DNA of 30,332 nt, from NCBI GenBank assembly GCA_905221605.1, contig CAJNDS010001173.1, positions 1-30,332 on the forward strand, written 5' to 3'. Below are positions 16,855 through 25,142 of this stretch, piece after piece; position 1 is the stretch's first letter, and the number at the start of each line of letters is the position of its first letter. The stretch comes from Symbiodinium natans. Its lineage: Eukaryota > Sar > Dinophyceae > Suessiales > Symbiodiniaceae. A program made the translations under genes and the position numbers. The notes under the pieces were generated by a model. It did no database searches and was not told the origin of the DNA. It was given only the letters and a program-made list of their open reading frames with translations.

Positions 16855-17110
16855 AACAAGTTGCTGCAAGCTCTCCTGTGCTACTTTCACGTGTCCCACA
16901 GGCTTTGTGCCAGATATGGCGGAACTGGCTTCCACCACGCTGTCTCAGCTCAGCTGCTCCAAAGCCATATGCGCCACTTTCACATGCCCTGCAAACTACA
17001 TAGCTCCGCCATTGCCGGCCGCATCAACTCTGTGAGCCAAACGAGTTGCTGTCGAGCCACCTGCGCTGCATTCACCTACTCTGTCCGTTGTGTGGCCAAC
17101 CTGCGCAGGC
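16855..17110 (+). repeat. About 93-bp Cys-coding tandem repeat, three copies
   Basis: Copies begin near 16857, 16947 and 17040 with the pattern AGTTGCTGC...TGCGCCACTTTCAC. One frame reads SQTSCCKLSCATFTCPTG, then SQLSCSKAICATFTCPAN, then SQTSCCRATCAAFTYS. The period of about 31 codons suggests a former Cys-rich repeat protein; the frame breaks by the third copy. Confidence 0.6.
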
Positions 17111-17199
17111 ACTTTCAGGGCGACAAACGTTTGCGTTGCATGGCCTTGGCCCTTGTAAGGTCCCCGCCTGGTGTTGTGAACTTTGTGCCAAGACATTCC

Positions 17200-18290
17200 G
17201 CGTCCTTGGTGGACTTTCTTCGCGCTTATGGGCGTCGTTGCCTCTCCAAACTTGGCCTCGGCCCTAGCCTCAGGGCTATTTCTTGGGAAGTCATCGTGTC
17301 GGCGTCGCTGCTCCCCTGAGCTCGGCTCGGTTTTTAAGTTGAGAGCTATATTTTGACACGCTCCTTGAGCTTTTATCGGCGTCATCGCTTTGCTGGGCTT
17401 GGCTTTGATCTTAGCCTGCGGGCTAATGCTTGGGCCGACTTCCTGAGCGCTTGTCGGCATCATTGCATGTCCTGTGCTGCAGGCAGTGCGGTGCTTTCTG
17501 CCTTTCGGAGCTTTTCTTTGGAGCCAGTGTGCTTCCCGTGCATTGGGTGCTTGTGCACGTTTTACAGCCGAAGTGTCTAAGCTTGTGGCATTAGCACACA
17601 GAGCTCGTGCATGCTTCGCTCTCAGAGCTTTTTGCTTCGATGCGCTCGCAGCGTACTTGGCTTTAGTCCTCTGGCTGTCGCTGGGCTTTAGGCATTATTG
17701 CTTCTGGCCTCAGAGATCTTCGCTTCATGGCGTCCGGGTCAGATCGCACAAACATCGGCGCCAGCCGGCGTGCAGCAGCATGGCTTCTGCTACATGCAGA
17801 CCCAACGCTTTACTGGGCTTGGCATTGACCTTAGCCTACGGTCTAACGCTGGGACCAACTTTCTCCGCGCTTGTCGGCGTTACTGCTTGTCTGAGTTTCG
17901 CTTTGACTTTAGCCTGTGTCAAAGACTAGCCCCCGCCACCTGACATTTTGCCTGCATCATTGCCTCTCCGAGCTTGGCTTTGACTTTGGCCGGCGGGCTA
18001 ACGCTTAGTCTCAGGACTGGCCCTCCGACCGACTCCCTCAGCTTTTGTCGGCGTCTTTGCCTATCCGAGCTTGGCTTTGACTTTAGCTTGTGGGTTTTTC
18101 GGGCTTCTCTTTTATGGGCAGGGAGCTTGCTAACCAACTTCGGGCTAACTGTTGGACAGACAGCCGTAATGGACCTTCTCAGTGCTTATCCTGCTCTTGG
18201 CCGCAGCCTTAGCATTAGGGCTCTCTCTTTCGGCGTCAGTGCCTCCTCGAGCTTGGCTTGTGCTTTAGCCTCTGGGCTAACGCGTGCGGC
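17200..18290 (+). repeat. Degenerate repeat family with a TTAGCC...GGCTAA hairpin core
   Basis: At least six diverged copies of a module reading roughly CGAGCTTGGCTTTGAC, then TTAGCCTGCGGGCTAACGCT, then a segment ending CGCTTGTCGGCG were found (near 17245, 17396, 17817, 17895, 17970, 18065 and 18252). Perfect hairpins with 6-bp arms occur at 17411-17426 and 18265-18280. Copies are not evenly spaced. Open frames here are short, Leu/Ala-rich and unsupported as genes. Confidence 0.65.
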
Positions 18291-18326
18291 GCTCAGAGCT
18301 TCACTGACATGCATCAGAGCTTGCAT

Positions 18327-18673
18327 CAATAATAAACACTGTGCACTCTATTCGCCTCAGACGGTCAGTGCGTTTTGCCCAATGGCCGTCGAGCACGTGT
18401 CCGGGCACATACAGGCTTTGGTTTTTCACACTCAGGTGAGCCACCTTCTTCCTTCGTTCAAGTAGCTTTTCTGCCGCTACAGAGCGGGATAGTAAATACT
18501 GTGCACTCTCTCCGCTTCAGTATGCTCACATCGCTCAGATTTTTTTTTTGTCCGGACATACACAGGCGTTGGCTCTTTTTGGCCGCTACAGAGCGGGATA
18601 ATAAATACTGTGCACTCTATTCACCTCAGTACATATCACTCCGATCATTGTCCGGACATACGCAAGCCCTGGC
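18327..18673 (+). repeat. Tandem module: TCCGGACATACACAGGC and ACTGTGCACTCT boxes
   Basis: AATAAACACTGTGCACTCTA-type boxes occur at 18331, 18492 and 18601. TCCGG(G/A)CA(C/T)ATAC boxes occur at 18399, 18551 and 18652. GCCGCTACAGAGCGGGATA occurs at 18473 and 18582. The order is conserved, giving two to three units of about 105-155 bp. It may derive from a regulatory or transposon end sequence. Confidence 0.65.
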
Positions 18674-19441
18674 TATTGTGCTGGGCGGTATGTACCGTTC
18701 GCAGCAGCTTGGGCTTTACCTGAGCTTTGGACCCGCTTCACTGCTTTCGGCGCTGCAGTAGGTCGCTTTTGTTTCTTAAAACGCGGTGGAGAGCTTTGCA
18801 GCTTTCCGCCTTTCGGTGCTTTTCTTTCTTGAGCAGTGCTACTGCCCTCGGAGCTGGGGCTTTGCTGCTCTCTGAGCTGCAGCTTTGTAGCGTTGGCCAC
18901 AGTTGCTTTGATCGCAGTGCGGCGCTTTCTGTTTTTCGGGGCCTTCGCCTGATGATGACGGATTTCCCTCAGTGCTAGTCAGAGCTTCTTTATTGAGCTG
19001 CTGACGGGCCTCAAGAAAGGCGTGCCCCGTTTGCCCTTCGGGCCTCTGCTTGAACATGATCCATGTTCCTTCAGAGCTTGGCTTGGCTTCAACGCAGCCT
19101 TGTGCTGTAACTCAGTGCTTTTCAGAGCTTCTCCATTGAGTTTCTGTCGGGCCTCAAGAGAGGGAATACCCCACGCCTTTTTGCGTTCTTTTGCATTTAG
19201 AGGCTCTTGATGCAGGCGGCCTTTGTTTCACACTCAGAACTGTTCAACTTCACGGTGCGTTCCGGTGTGCGTGCACAGTCCCGTGTGATTCGACTGGGTC
19301 TGTCCCAACTGCGTCTAGCTTTGTGCTTTCCTGCGTGGGGTTGGTTTCAGCTTGGGTCAGAGCGCGCAATTTTCCACTGCATTCAGGGATTTACAGCGCT
19401 TCTTCTTTGTGCTTATGACAAGCTTCAAGCTTTCTTTGGCA
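18674..19441 (+). repeat. Low-information stretch with one 60-bp imperfect repeat
   Basis: A block at 18970-19029 (CAGTGCTAGTCAGAGCTTCT through GGGCCTCAAGAAAGG) recurs at 19113-19172 with about 80% identity. The rest holds scattered CAGAGCTT words reminiscent of decayed repeats. No gene is supported. Confidence 0.5.
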
Positions 19442-19508
19442 TCTAGCGCCTTCCCTTATGTAAGGGGGGGGGGGCTTCTAGCGCCTTCCCTTATGTAAGG
19501 GGGGGGGG
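19442..19508 (+). repeat. Two-copy repeat ending in poly-G
   Basis: TCTAGCGCCTTCCCTTATG followed by TAA and 10-11 G occurs twice in tandem (19442-19474 and 19477-19508). CCCTTA and TAAGGG can pair across a 2-nt centre. Confidence 0.85.
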
Positions 19509-19607
19509 AGCGTGTTGCAGTCGTGGTCTTACAGTTGGCTTTTAGCTTTTAGCTTTCGGCTTAGGCCCGCTAGGTAAGTCTTGTGTGTGGCATTAAGAAT
19601 TGTGAAC
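19508..19607 (+). repeat. 100-bp direct repeat, copy 1
   Basis: Identical to 20058-20157. It starts GAGCGTGTTGCAGTCG, contains TTTTAGCTTTTAGC and ends GGCATTAAGAATTGTGAAC. Confidence 0.88.
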
Positions 19608-20057
19608 GGTATTTGTGTTTACTCAATGGTGTTTGCAATTCTGTTTGAACCATCACAGACTTTATGCACCGCTTCATGGTTCAAGCCACACACAAGCATT
19701 CAGAGCTTAGCATTGCAGCTTTCTTTTCACCCTCCGCTCCCAGGGATTGCTTTTCAGCTTCGTTCGGCTTTTTGGTGTTAGCTTTTTGGTTACAGTTGTT
19801 GACCTTGCTTTGAGCGGCGTTGTGACTGCTTGATGCTTCGATGCGTTTCACACCTTCAGCAAGCTCTGCTTCGACGATACGCATTTCACAGCGTATACTA
19901 CTGGCCAGTTCTTGGGTTTTGATGTGACTTCTTATGGCTTTTGGTTCTTGTTGTTAGGCCCGGGTGTTCTAGCTTACTGGCTTGTAGTTACGCCTTGCAT
20001 AGCTTTGCTTTCGCTTAACTACTCAGAGCTGCATAACCGGCAAAGTCAAAAGTGAGA
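19608..20057 (+). other. 450-bp AT-rich segment between the 100-bp repeats
   Basis: No gene, RNA or motif was recognised. Frames are short and broken. It could be unique filler between two copies of a dispersed repeat, or the body of a small element with 100-bp terminal direct repeats. Confidence 0.4.
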
Positions 20058-20157
20058 GAGCGTGTTGCAGTCGTGGTCTTACAGTTGGCTTTTAGCTTTT
20101 AGCTTTCGGCTTAGGCCCGCTAGGTAAGTCTTGTGTGTGGCATTAAGAATTGTGAAC
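20058..20157 (+). repeat. 100-bp direct repeat, copy 2
   Basis: Identical to 19508-19607. The last shared base (20157) is also where the GC-rich block begins. Confidence 0.88.
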
Positions 20158-20597
20158 CCTGCAACGCGACCCAGCTCAAGGCCCTGCAAACCTTGCCGAG
20201 GCATCCCAGGACGGGCAAGAGCCTCTTCGAGCAGCTGCAGGCCGTCACCAAGCACGGCGCCGTGGCGGCGCAGCTCGTGGACGGGAAGGTCAAGGAAGCC
20301 TCCAACCAGAAAAACATCACCGCGGCGCTCCTGGGCCTGCGCTTTCGCACGCAGTACTTCAACCCGGCCGAGTTCCTCAGGCTGAAGCTCGCGACGGTGG
20401 TGGAGGAGGCCATGGCGGCGGAGCCCGTGCGAAGCCACGAGCCCCTGAAGGTCGCGGAGCCCGCGTGGAGCCACGAGCAGGAGAGCACGGCCGCCAGCAG
20501 CGGCCTTGCGAAACCCGCCGAGCCCGAGGAGCCCCTCGGCGAGCTTCACGAGCTGGACCTGAACGGCGAGAAGCTGCGCTTCACAGGAGGACGCTGA
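20158..20597 (+). CDS. Hypothetical protein A, 5' end missing
   Basis: The frame is open from the junction at 20158 to a TGA at 20595-20597, about 146 codons. There is no ATG before 20411, and the upstream codons fall in the 100-bp repeat, so the start was lost at the junction or a spliced exon begins here. The first 80 residues look helical (SLFEQLQAVTKHGAVAAQL, then LRFRTQYFNPAEFLRLKL), followed by a Glu/Pro/Ala-rich linker and GELHELDLNGEKLRF. Codons favour G or C in the third position. No family was recognised. The neighbour (20632) follows after 34 bp, which suggests a common origin. Confidence 0.45.
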
Positions 20598-20631
20598 AGC
20601 CGCAGACCGGCTCGGCGACAGGGAGCCGTTG

Positions 20632-21170
20632 ATGGCGCCCGTCTGGGACAGATGGCACCGGCCCGGCGACTTCAAGAAGCTGGAGGGGAGGGTCTACGAA
20701 ATCAAACCGCGCCTCTGGAACCAGAGCGTCACCAAGCTCCAGCTGGCCTTGGAGGACGGCAAGGTCGAGTGGAGGACGTGGAGGCCCCGACCATGGAGGC
20801 CATGGAGGACGCGGAGGAGCTCCCGCAGGCCGCGGAGACCGAGCCCGAGAAGCCCGCGGAGCCGACGGAGCCCGCGGAGCCCGCGGAGCCCGAGGTGGAG
20901 ACCGTGCTGGGCCTGCGGGTGCGCCGCGTGACGCAGGTGGAGTGGCTGGAGCTGGCGGCCAGGACGCTCGAGCAGTACAGGGCGGACCTGGAGATCCTCA
21001 CGGCCAGGACCAAGGACGGGACCGTGGAGGCCTCGCGGCTGTGCTGGGCCAAGAACAGGTGGTCCAACGAGCTCGACGCCGTCAACCCCACCACCGGCAA
21101 GCTCGTAACGCCCAAGTCCAGGAAATCCGTTGAGGCCGACGAGGCCAGGGTGCAGTTCCGCCTGAAGTAG
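20632..21170 (+). CDS. Hypothetical protein B, probably frameshifted
   Basis: Starting at ATG 20632 the frame reads MAPVWDRWHRPGDFKKLEG and on to about 20775 (LEDGKVEWR). The coding signal then moves to another frame that continues VEDVEAPTMEAMEDAEELP, an (A/E)EP repeat, and a conserved-looking helical end (EWLELAARTLEQYRADLEI ... ASRLCWAKNRWSNELDAV) to the stop at 21168-21170. A 1-base shift near 20770-20790 would join them. The total is about 180 residues. No family was recognised. The break may be a real mutation, an assembly error in GC-rich sequence, or an intron boundary. Confidence 0.45.
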
Positions 21171-21368
21171 GTCTCACCCAGTGGGGCAGGACAGCATCGC
21201 CCCCTCGGCAACGTCTCACCCACATTCACCCACGGGGCAGGACGCTAAAAAAACCCAAAGCCGAAAAGCACAAGCCACTTGTGTTTTGCAACCGACCACG
21301 GCAGGGAGGGAACACGAACGCAGCGGCCTCGGCACAGCTCTGCAGCCATTCAAGCTCCCGTGGGCGCC

Positions 21369-21886
21369 ATGGACAGCTCGGACAGCAGCGGCTGGGAGGA
21401 GGACGAGCGGCTCCTGAAGCCGCCTCCGCGGGTGGACCGGCGCACCGCGTCTTCGTGCGGCTGAAGCAGGACGTGAAGGAGGCCCGGGCCCTGCAGGCCT
21501 GCGGCGCCAGCTTCCTGGACCCGCAGCTGCTGGCCTGGCGGGCGCGGGAGGCGGAGGAGCGCCTGGAGGCGGAGGACCAAAGCTTCCAGCGGGAGGTGCT
21601 GGAGGCCCTGCGGGCCTACCACGCCGGGGAGCGCCGGCGCCTGCGCGGGCTGGGCGGCGGGCTGCTGGACCTCGAGGCGGAGGTGTTCAAGCCCGCGAGG
21701 CTGGAGAGGACCGTGCAGCATCTGGAGTTCGCCGCGGGCAGCCTGCGCCGCCAGGGCCTCCCGCGCCGGGCCCGGCTGCTGCTGTGGCTCTTCCTCAACC
21801 AGGAGCACCACCGCCTGGCGCTGGGCGAGAACGCGGCGGACACGATCGTGCGGATGACGCGGGACCTGCGCAGGGCGCGGCGCTGA
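21369..21886 (+). CDS. Hypothetical protein C, probably frameshifted
   Basis: ATG 21369 begins MDSSDSSGWEEDERLLKPPP, which runs into a stop near 21462. Coding character continues in a second frame from about 21445 (HRVFVRLKQDVKEARALQ) to TGA 21884-21886. The body is strongly helical and charged (LLAWRAREAEERLEAEDQSF, QREVLEALRAYHAGERRRL). It ends in LWLFLNQEHHRLALGENA and TIVRMTRDLRRARR. The whole is about 170 residues. No known family was recognised. The spacer before protein D contains GGGTAAAAAAAAAGAAGGG. Confidence 0.42.
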
Positions 21887-22009
21887 CGAGAGACCGCGGG
21901 AGGGTAAAAAAAAAGAAGGGACGCGCGCGGGAAGGCTTGCACCACGGAGCCACGGAGCCGCGCTCCGCAGCACTCGCTCGCACTCGCTCCGCAGCCGTTT
22001 CCAGCATCA

Positions 22010-22807
22010 ATGGCGAGCGAGCTCTTCTTCGTGCCCCGCGTGGCCAGGCGGCCCCGCGCCGCGGGCGCCTTCCGGGCGCTGCCGCCCTGCCTGCTGCAGG
22101 AGATCCTGCTCTGGCTGCTTGGCAGGCGGACTTTGTGCCCTTCTACCACCACCTGATGCACATGGCCGAGCGCATGGGCCGGGCTCGCGTACAACCACGA
22201 GGCCATGGTGCGCGGGCGGGACGCGCTCAGCTGGCTGGGCGCCTGCCGGACCCTCCGCGAGGACCCCCTGCGCACGAGGGTGCTGGTCTTCCAGCGGGAG
22301 CTCCACAACATGTTCCTGGCGGAGTGCTCCGCCCACCTGCGGGAGGTCGGCCGGTGCGCGGTGTGGGAGCTGCGCGCACTGCGCATCACCGTGGAAAGGA
22401 TGACCCCCTGCGCCGGCCGGCGCCACGCGCTGGAGCAGAGCCTGCTGCGCCCGGCGGCGCGGCGGGGACGGGCCGCGTGCGACCACCACGTGGCGCGGAC
22501 GCTGGACCTGGTGGAGAGCGAGCCCTTGGCGGTCGAGGAGGACGAGTTCAGGGACGGCGAGGGCACGCTGCACCGCATGCTGGTCTGCATGAAGGGCGGG
22601 GCGGGCGCGGGAGGCGAGAGCACAGGCCTGCGCGCCCGGAGAGAAAAAGGGACGATAATTTTGTTGGGGGGGTCCTGGCTTCCCCCCGCAGGGGTACTGA
22701 CCCCGGCCGCCACGAGAAGGCGCCCCCCCATCGGCCGGGAAAAAAAGGAGAGAGGGGCCGAAGCCCCTCTCGAGAAAGAAGACGGGGGGACAACCAGGCG
22801 GGCCTAA
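22010..22807 (+). CDS. Hypothetical protein D, broken by two frame changes
   Basis: ATG 22010 begins MASELFFVPRVARRPRAAG and LPPCLLQEILLWLL. The signal then shifts frame near 22115-22125 (QADFVPFYHHLMHMAERMG) and back near 22180 (AYNHEAMVRGRDALSWL), continuing to about residue 200 (LVFQRELHNMFLAECSAHL, then LDLVESEPLAVEEDEF). The likely true end is near 22640, where composition changes; the frame itself stops at 22805-22807. No family was recognised. Two compensating single-base shifts suggest sequence errors or decay rather than design. Confidence 0.4.
22750..22771. terminator. Perfect 9-bp hairpin with CGAA loop
   Basis: GAGAGGGGC and GCCCCTCTC pair across CGAA. It lies just after the likely end of protein D and is preceded by an A-run (22740-22746). 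It could act as an RNA end signal, but this role is inferred only from shape and place. Confidence 0.45.
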
Positions 22808-23350
22808 GAGTCTCGGGACCTAGGGTTGGTACACCAGGGATAGGGTGCCCTGAAAGACCCTGGAAGGGGGGAACACCCTCAGGGGCTTACGGGAGGCTTA
22901 GGGACGCAGGGGCCGCAGGGAAGGTTCCGGGGGGGAGGGCTCGGGCGCTTCAGGGAGGACAAGGGACGGGAGGGAAACCGCGGAAGGGGGCTCGGGCACC
23001 TAAGGGGCTAGAGGCAACCGAAGGGGTTGGGGAAGGGAGACCCAAGGCGCGCCCCACCTTTTTGGCGCGCTCCGAACCTCACCCCTCGTGGTCGGGCCCT
23101 CCCGGGGTACCCGTGGCCCCGTGTGTTCTGGAGCTCCCCTCCCCTTACCCGCCTACGCCTCGGTTTTTAAGGTTTACCTCTTGAACTAACGGGGGGGGGA
23201 GCTTCGGAACACACGGGCTCGTTGTGCTACGTGGCGTTCGTTGTGCTACGTGTGCCCTCAAGTGTGCCTGTGCTGTGTGTTGTCGTGCTGTGTGTTGCTG
23301 TGTTGTCCTGCTGTGCTGTGTTGCTGCTGTCCATGTCATGCCATGCCCCC
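22808..23350. other. G-rich, gene-free centre of the GC block
   Basis: From 22830 to 23045 the plus strand has many runs of three to seven G at short spacing, so it could form G-quadruplexes. A poly-G tract of nine lies at 23190-23198, and 23220-23345 is TGTG/TGCTG-rich with GTTGTGCTACGTG repeated. Open frames crossing it are compositional artefacts. Confidence 0.5.
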
Positions 23351-23353
23351 CTC

Positions 23354-23671
23354 TCAGACGGCCATGCTGCGCCGCCCGCCGCCGCCGTCGCGCCGGGCGC
23401 TGCTGCCGCCGCCGCCATCGCGCCGGTCGCGCCGGTCGCGCCGGGCGCCTTTGCGGCTGCGACTCCGGCGCCGCCGCTTTTTGCCCTTCCTCCTCCCTTC
23501 CGGCTCCTCCGGCTCCTCCGGCTCCTCCGGCTCCTCCGGCTCCTCCGGCTCCTCCGGCTTCCTCCTCCGCTCCCGCTCCGCCTCTGCCTCCACCTCCTTG
23601 TGCAGGACCCGGCGGAAGCTTTCCGCGGACTCCTCCGCCAACCTCAAGAGCTCCAGCTCGTCCACCTCCAT
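23354..23671 (-). CDS. Low-complexity charged protein E
   Basis: On the minus strand, ATG at 23671 starts MEVDELELLRLAEESAESF, about 105 residues. A helical acidic/basic start is followed by seven EPE-type units (23501-23559) and an Arg/Lys-Ser basic segment (KGKKRRRRSRSRKGARRDRR) like a nuclear localisation signal, then Gly/Arg repeats. An upstream in-frame ATG at 23794 adds 41 Gly-rich residues and is less convincing. No family was recognised. Minus-strand reading is preferred over the plus-strand Pro-rich frames because it gives charged helical protein with GC-ending codons. Confidence 0.4.
   Translation of the reverse strand: MEVDELELLRLAEESAESFRRVLHKEVEAEAERERRRKPEEPEEPEEPEEPEEPEEPEGRRKGKKRRRRSRSRKGARRDRRDRRDGGGGSSARRDGGGGRRSMAV
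23501..23559. repeat. 9-bp tandem repeat (CTCCTCCGG)
   Basis: About six and a half perfect copies of CTCCTCCGG. On the minus strand they encode PEE units of protein E. Confidence 0.9.
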
Positions 23672-23957
23672 ACCACCGCCGCTCGGCGGTCTCCACCGCC
23701 TATAGACGGGGGCTCCCGCTCCACCTCCACTGCCATCCCCCACCGCCCCCACTCCACCCGTTCCACCGCCACTGCCTCCCTCCGCCGCGGCCACCTCTCC
23801 ACCGCCACTGCCTCCCTCCGCCAGGCCACCGCCGGGAGCTCCCGTGCCACCTCCACTGCCATCCCCCGCAGCTTTCGGTCCACCGCCGCCCGGTCCACCG
23901 CCACGACCTTCCGATCGACCGCCGAGCCCCGAGCTGCTCTCGCTCTCATCCTCCTCC

Positions 23958-24917
23958 TCATCCTCCTCCTTGGCCCAGTCCCGGCGGCGCTTCGCCGCAT
24001 AGTAGTCGGCCTCCTCCCTTTCTCGGGCCGCCCTGGCCTCCTCCTCTCCTCCCTCCTCCTGACGGCCTCTCGACCCTCTTGGCCGCGGCCTTTGCGGCCG
24101 CTCTGGCCTCTCGGGCCTCCTTGGCCTCCTGGTTTTTGGCCCTCTCGGCCCTTGCGGCCTCCTTCTCAGCCTTGGCGGCCTCCTTCTCGGCCTTCGCGGC
24201 CGCGGCCGCCTCGGCCGCCTGGGCCGCCTGGGCTGGGTCGCAGCTCCACAAATCGCAAGGGCCCCTCGTGGCCCTTGCCGGCAGCAGCGCCTTGCACTGG
24301 CTGCAGCGGCCGCAGCGCTGCCTTCGGGCTGCGCCCGGAGTCCCGAGGGCTGAGCAGCCGCTCGGGGTCACGGCTCCCCCCACCAGCCCTCCTCCTCCTC
24401 CTCCATCCCGTGGGAGAAATCTCCCATCGGGGCCGCGAAGCGGCCCGCGCGGCGCTGTGAGCGCAACCTGCTGCTGCTGCTGCTGTTGCTGCAGCAGCAG
24501 GTTGACGAGGCGCTCCAGGCCTGGCACCTGCACTTCGATGCGCAGGCTGATGCCGCCCACCACGGCTGTGGTGGAGCTCCGCCCTCTCCTCCTCCTCATC
24601 CTCCTCCTCCAGCTCCCCTGCCTCCTCCCACGCCCGCGCGGCTTGGGGGGGCACAAGTGCCCCCCCGGGGGCCCCATCCCACCGCCGCAACCTCCACGGG
24701 GCCCCCGGCCCCACAACCACCCTCCTCCGGTACCTCCTCCGCCGTGGGGCCTGCCGCCGCCACCGCCATGCCCTCGGGCTCCTCCTCCGCCACCTCCTCC
24801 ACCGCCGACCAGGGGCTGCACCGAAGGCCTGGTTTGTGGTTCCAACTTCCTCGCCTTTGACGGTTCCAGAAGCGCCAGTGGCTGTAGAGTCTTTGCCTGC
24901 AGCTCCAGAGCCAGCAA
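23958..24917 (-). CDS. Low-complexity protein F with Cys cluster and Ala/Lys/Glu coiled coil
   Basis: This minus-strand frame of 319 codons has Gly-rich N-terminal sequence of doubtful reality, then ISLRIEVQVPGLERLVNLL followed by eight Gln, GPDGRFLPRD, a Cys cluster CGRCSQC...CDLWSC, and a long Ala/Lys/Glu helix (AKAEKEAAKAEKEAARAERA). The Cys cluster is reminiscent of CXXC-type fingers but too incomplete to assign. An overlapping minus frame (24720 downward) carries an acidic stretch EEAGELEEEDEEEE that may belong to the same protein before a frame change near 24570. The start is unclear. No function can be given. Confidence 0.35.
   Translation of the reverse strand: MLALELQAKTLQPLALLEPSKARKLEPQTRPSVQPLVGGGGGGGGGARGHGGGGGRPHGGGGTGGGWLWGRGPRGGCGGGMGPPGGHLCPPKPRGRGRRQGSWRRRMRRRRGRSSTTAVVGGISLRIEVQVPGLERLVNLLLQQQQQQQQVALTAPRGPLRGPDGRFLPRDGGGGGGLVGGAVTPSGCSALGTPGAARRQRCGRCSQCKALLPARATRGPCDLWSCDPAQAAQAAEAAAAAKAEKEAAKAEKEAARAERAKNQEAKEAREARAAAKAAAKRVERPSGGGRRGGGQGGPRKGGGRLLCGEAPPGLGQGGG
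24465..24503. repeat. Inverted repeat in a CTG/CAG tract
   Basis: AACCTGCTGCTGC (24465-24477) and GCAGCAGCAGGTT (24491-24503) are perfect inverse copies around a 13-base CTG-rich centre. It encodes the Leu-Leu-Leu and poly-Gln stretch of protein F. Confidence 0.9.
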
Positions 24918-25042
24918 CCGTGACAGCGGCGGAAGGGCCTACATCCGAGACCGCTACATCATCCGCAGCGGATACCCTTCCGCCTCCGGGCGTGTTGGAT
25001 CAAACAGCCGAAGAAAGGAAGTTTGCTGCCACTCTACCGTAG
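24836..25042 (+). other. Plus-strand ORF tail before YR element 2
   Basis: This frame has no ATG start (it begins at a GTG) and encodes a Pro/Glu/Thr/Ala-rich stretch ending FAATLP. The composition is close to that of flanking element DNA rather than the GC block. It may be the end of an upstream coding region or part of the element's leader. Support is weak. Confidence 0.25.
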
Positions 25043-25050
25043 GTGGATGA

Positions 25051-25142
25051 AGCTTTATTTTCAACAGCTGGGACTTTTTGTTTTATAAACAAAAAGAGGG
25101 CATTTGTTTGCAGTTTCTTTCATGTATGTTTTTCACAACGGG
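25051..25142 (+). promoter_or_regulatory. Conserved 5' motif pair with hairpin (element 2)
   Basis: AGCTTTATT (25051) and TTTTTCACAACGGG (25129-25142) are 83 nt apart by the same measure used for element 1. Between them, CTTTTTGTTT (25074-25083) and AAACAAAAAG (25087-25096) form a perfect 10-bp hairpin with a 3-nt loop. The role may be promoter, transcript end or replication signal. The rest of 25143-25438 holds no recognised feature. Confidence 0.5.

Larger units (their letters stand above)
20158..24835. other. GC-rich block of unknown origin
   Basis: Base composition changes abruptly at 20158 from AT-rich or mixed to strongly GC-rich and falls back near 24835. The left half carries four short plus-strand ORFs with 30-200 bp spacers, the centre (22810-23350) is G-rich or low-complexity without a gene, and the right half carries two minus-strand ORFs. 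Short A-tracts (A7-A9 at about 21248, 21907 and 22741) lie in the spacers. Such packing is unlike the rest of the window. A viral insert, horizontal transfer or a host GC-rich gene cluster are all possible. Confidence 0.5.

Noticed and set aside
14465-18300. CRISPR-like array suggested by many similar units.
   Set aside because: Units are contiguous, diverged and translate to FNIP repeats; there are no constant repeats with unique spacers, and the genome is eukaryotic.
17353-18465. Short Leu/Ala-rich frames that look like membrane proteins.
   Set aside because: They arise from GCTTTG/CTTGGC-rich repeats, change frame between copies and lack starts.
20133-20157. A start for protein A in the 100-bp repeat.
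   Set aside because: The only candidate is GTG inside a repeat that also occurs at 19508-19607 without the ORF after it.
21616-23184. A 371-codon minus-strand frame and a 466-codon plus-strand frame.
   Set aside because: GC-rich DNA has few stops; both overlap ORFs with better coding character and continue into the G-rich spacer.
23224-25050. Plus-strand frames of 412 and 608 codons across the GC block.
   Set aside because: They are almost pure Pro/Ser/Ala/Arg low complexity and run across the non-coding centre and element boundary; minus-strand frames give more protein-like sequence.
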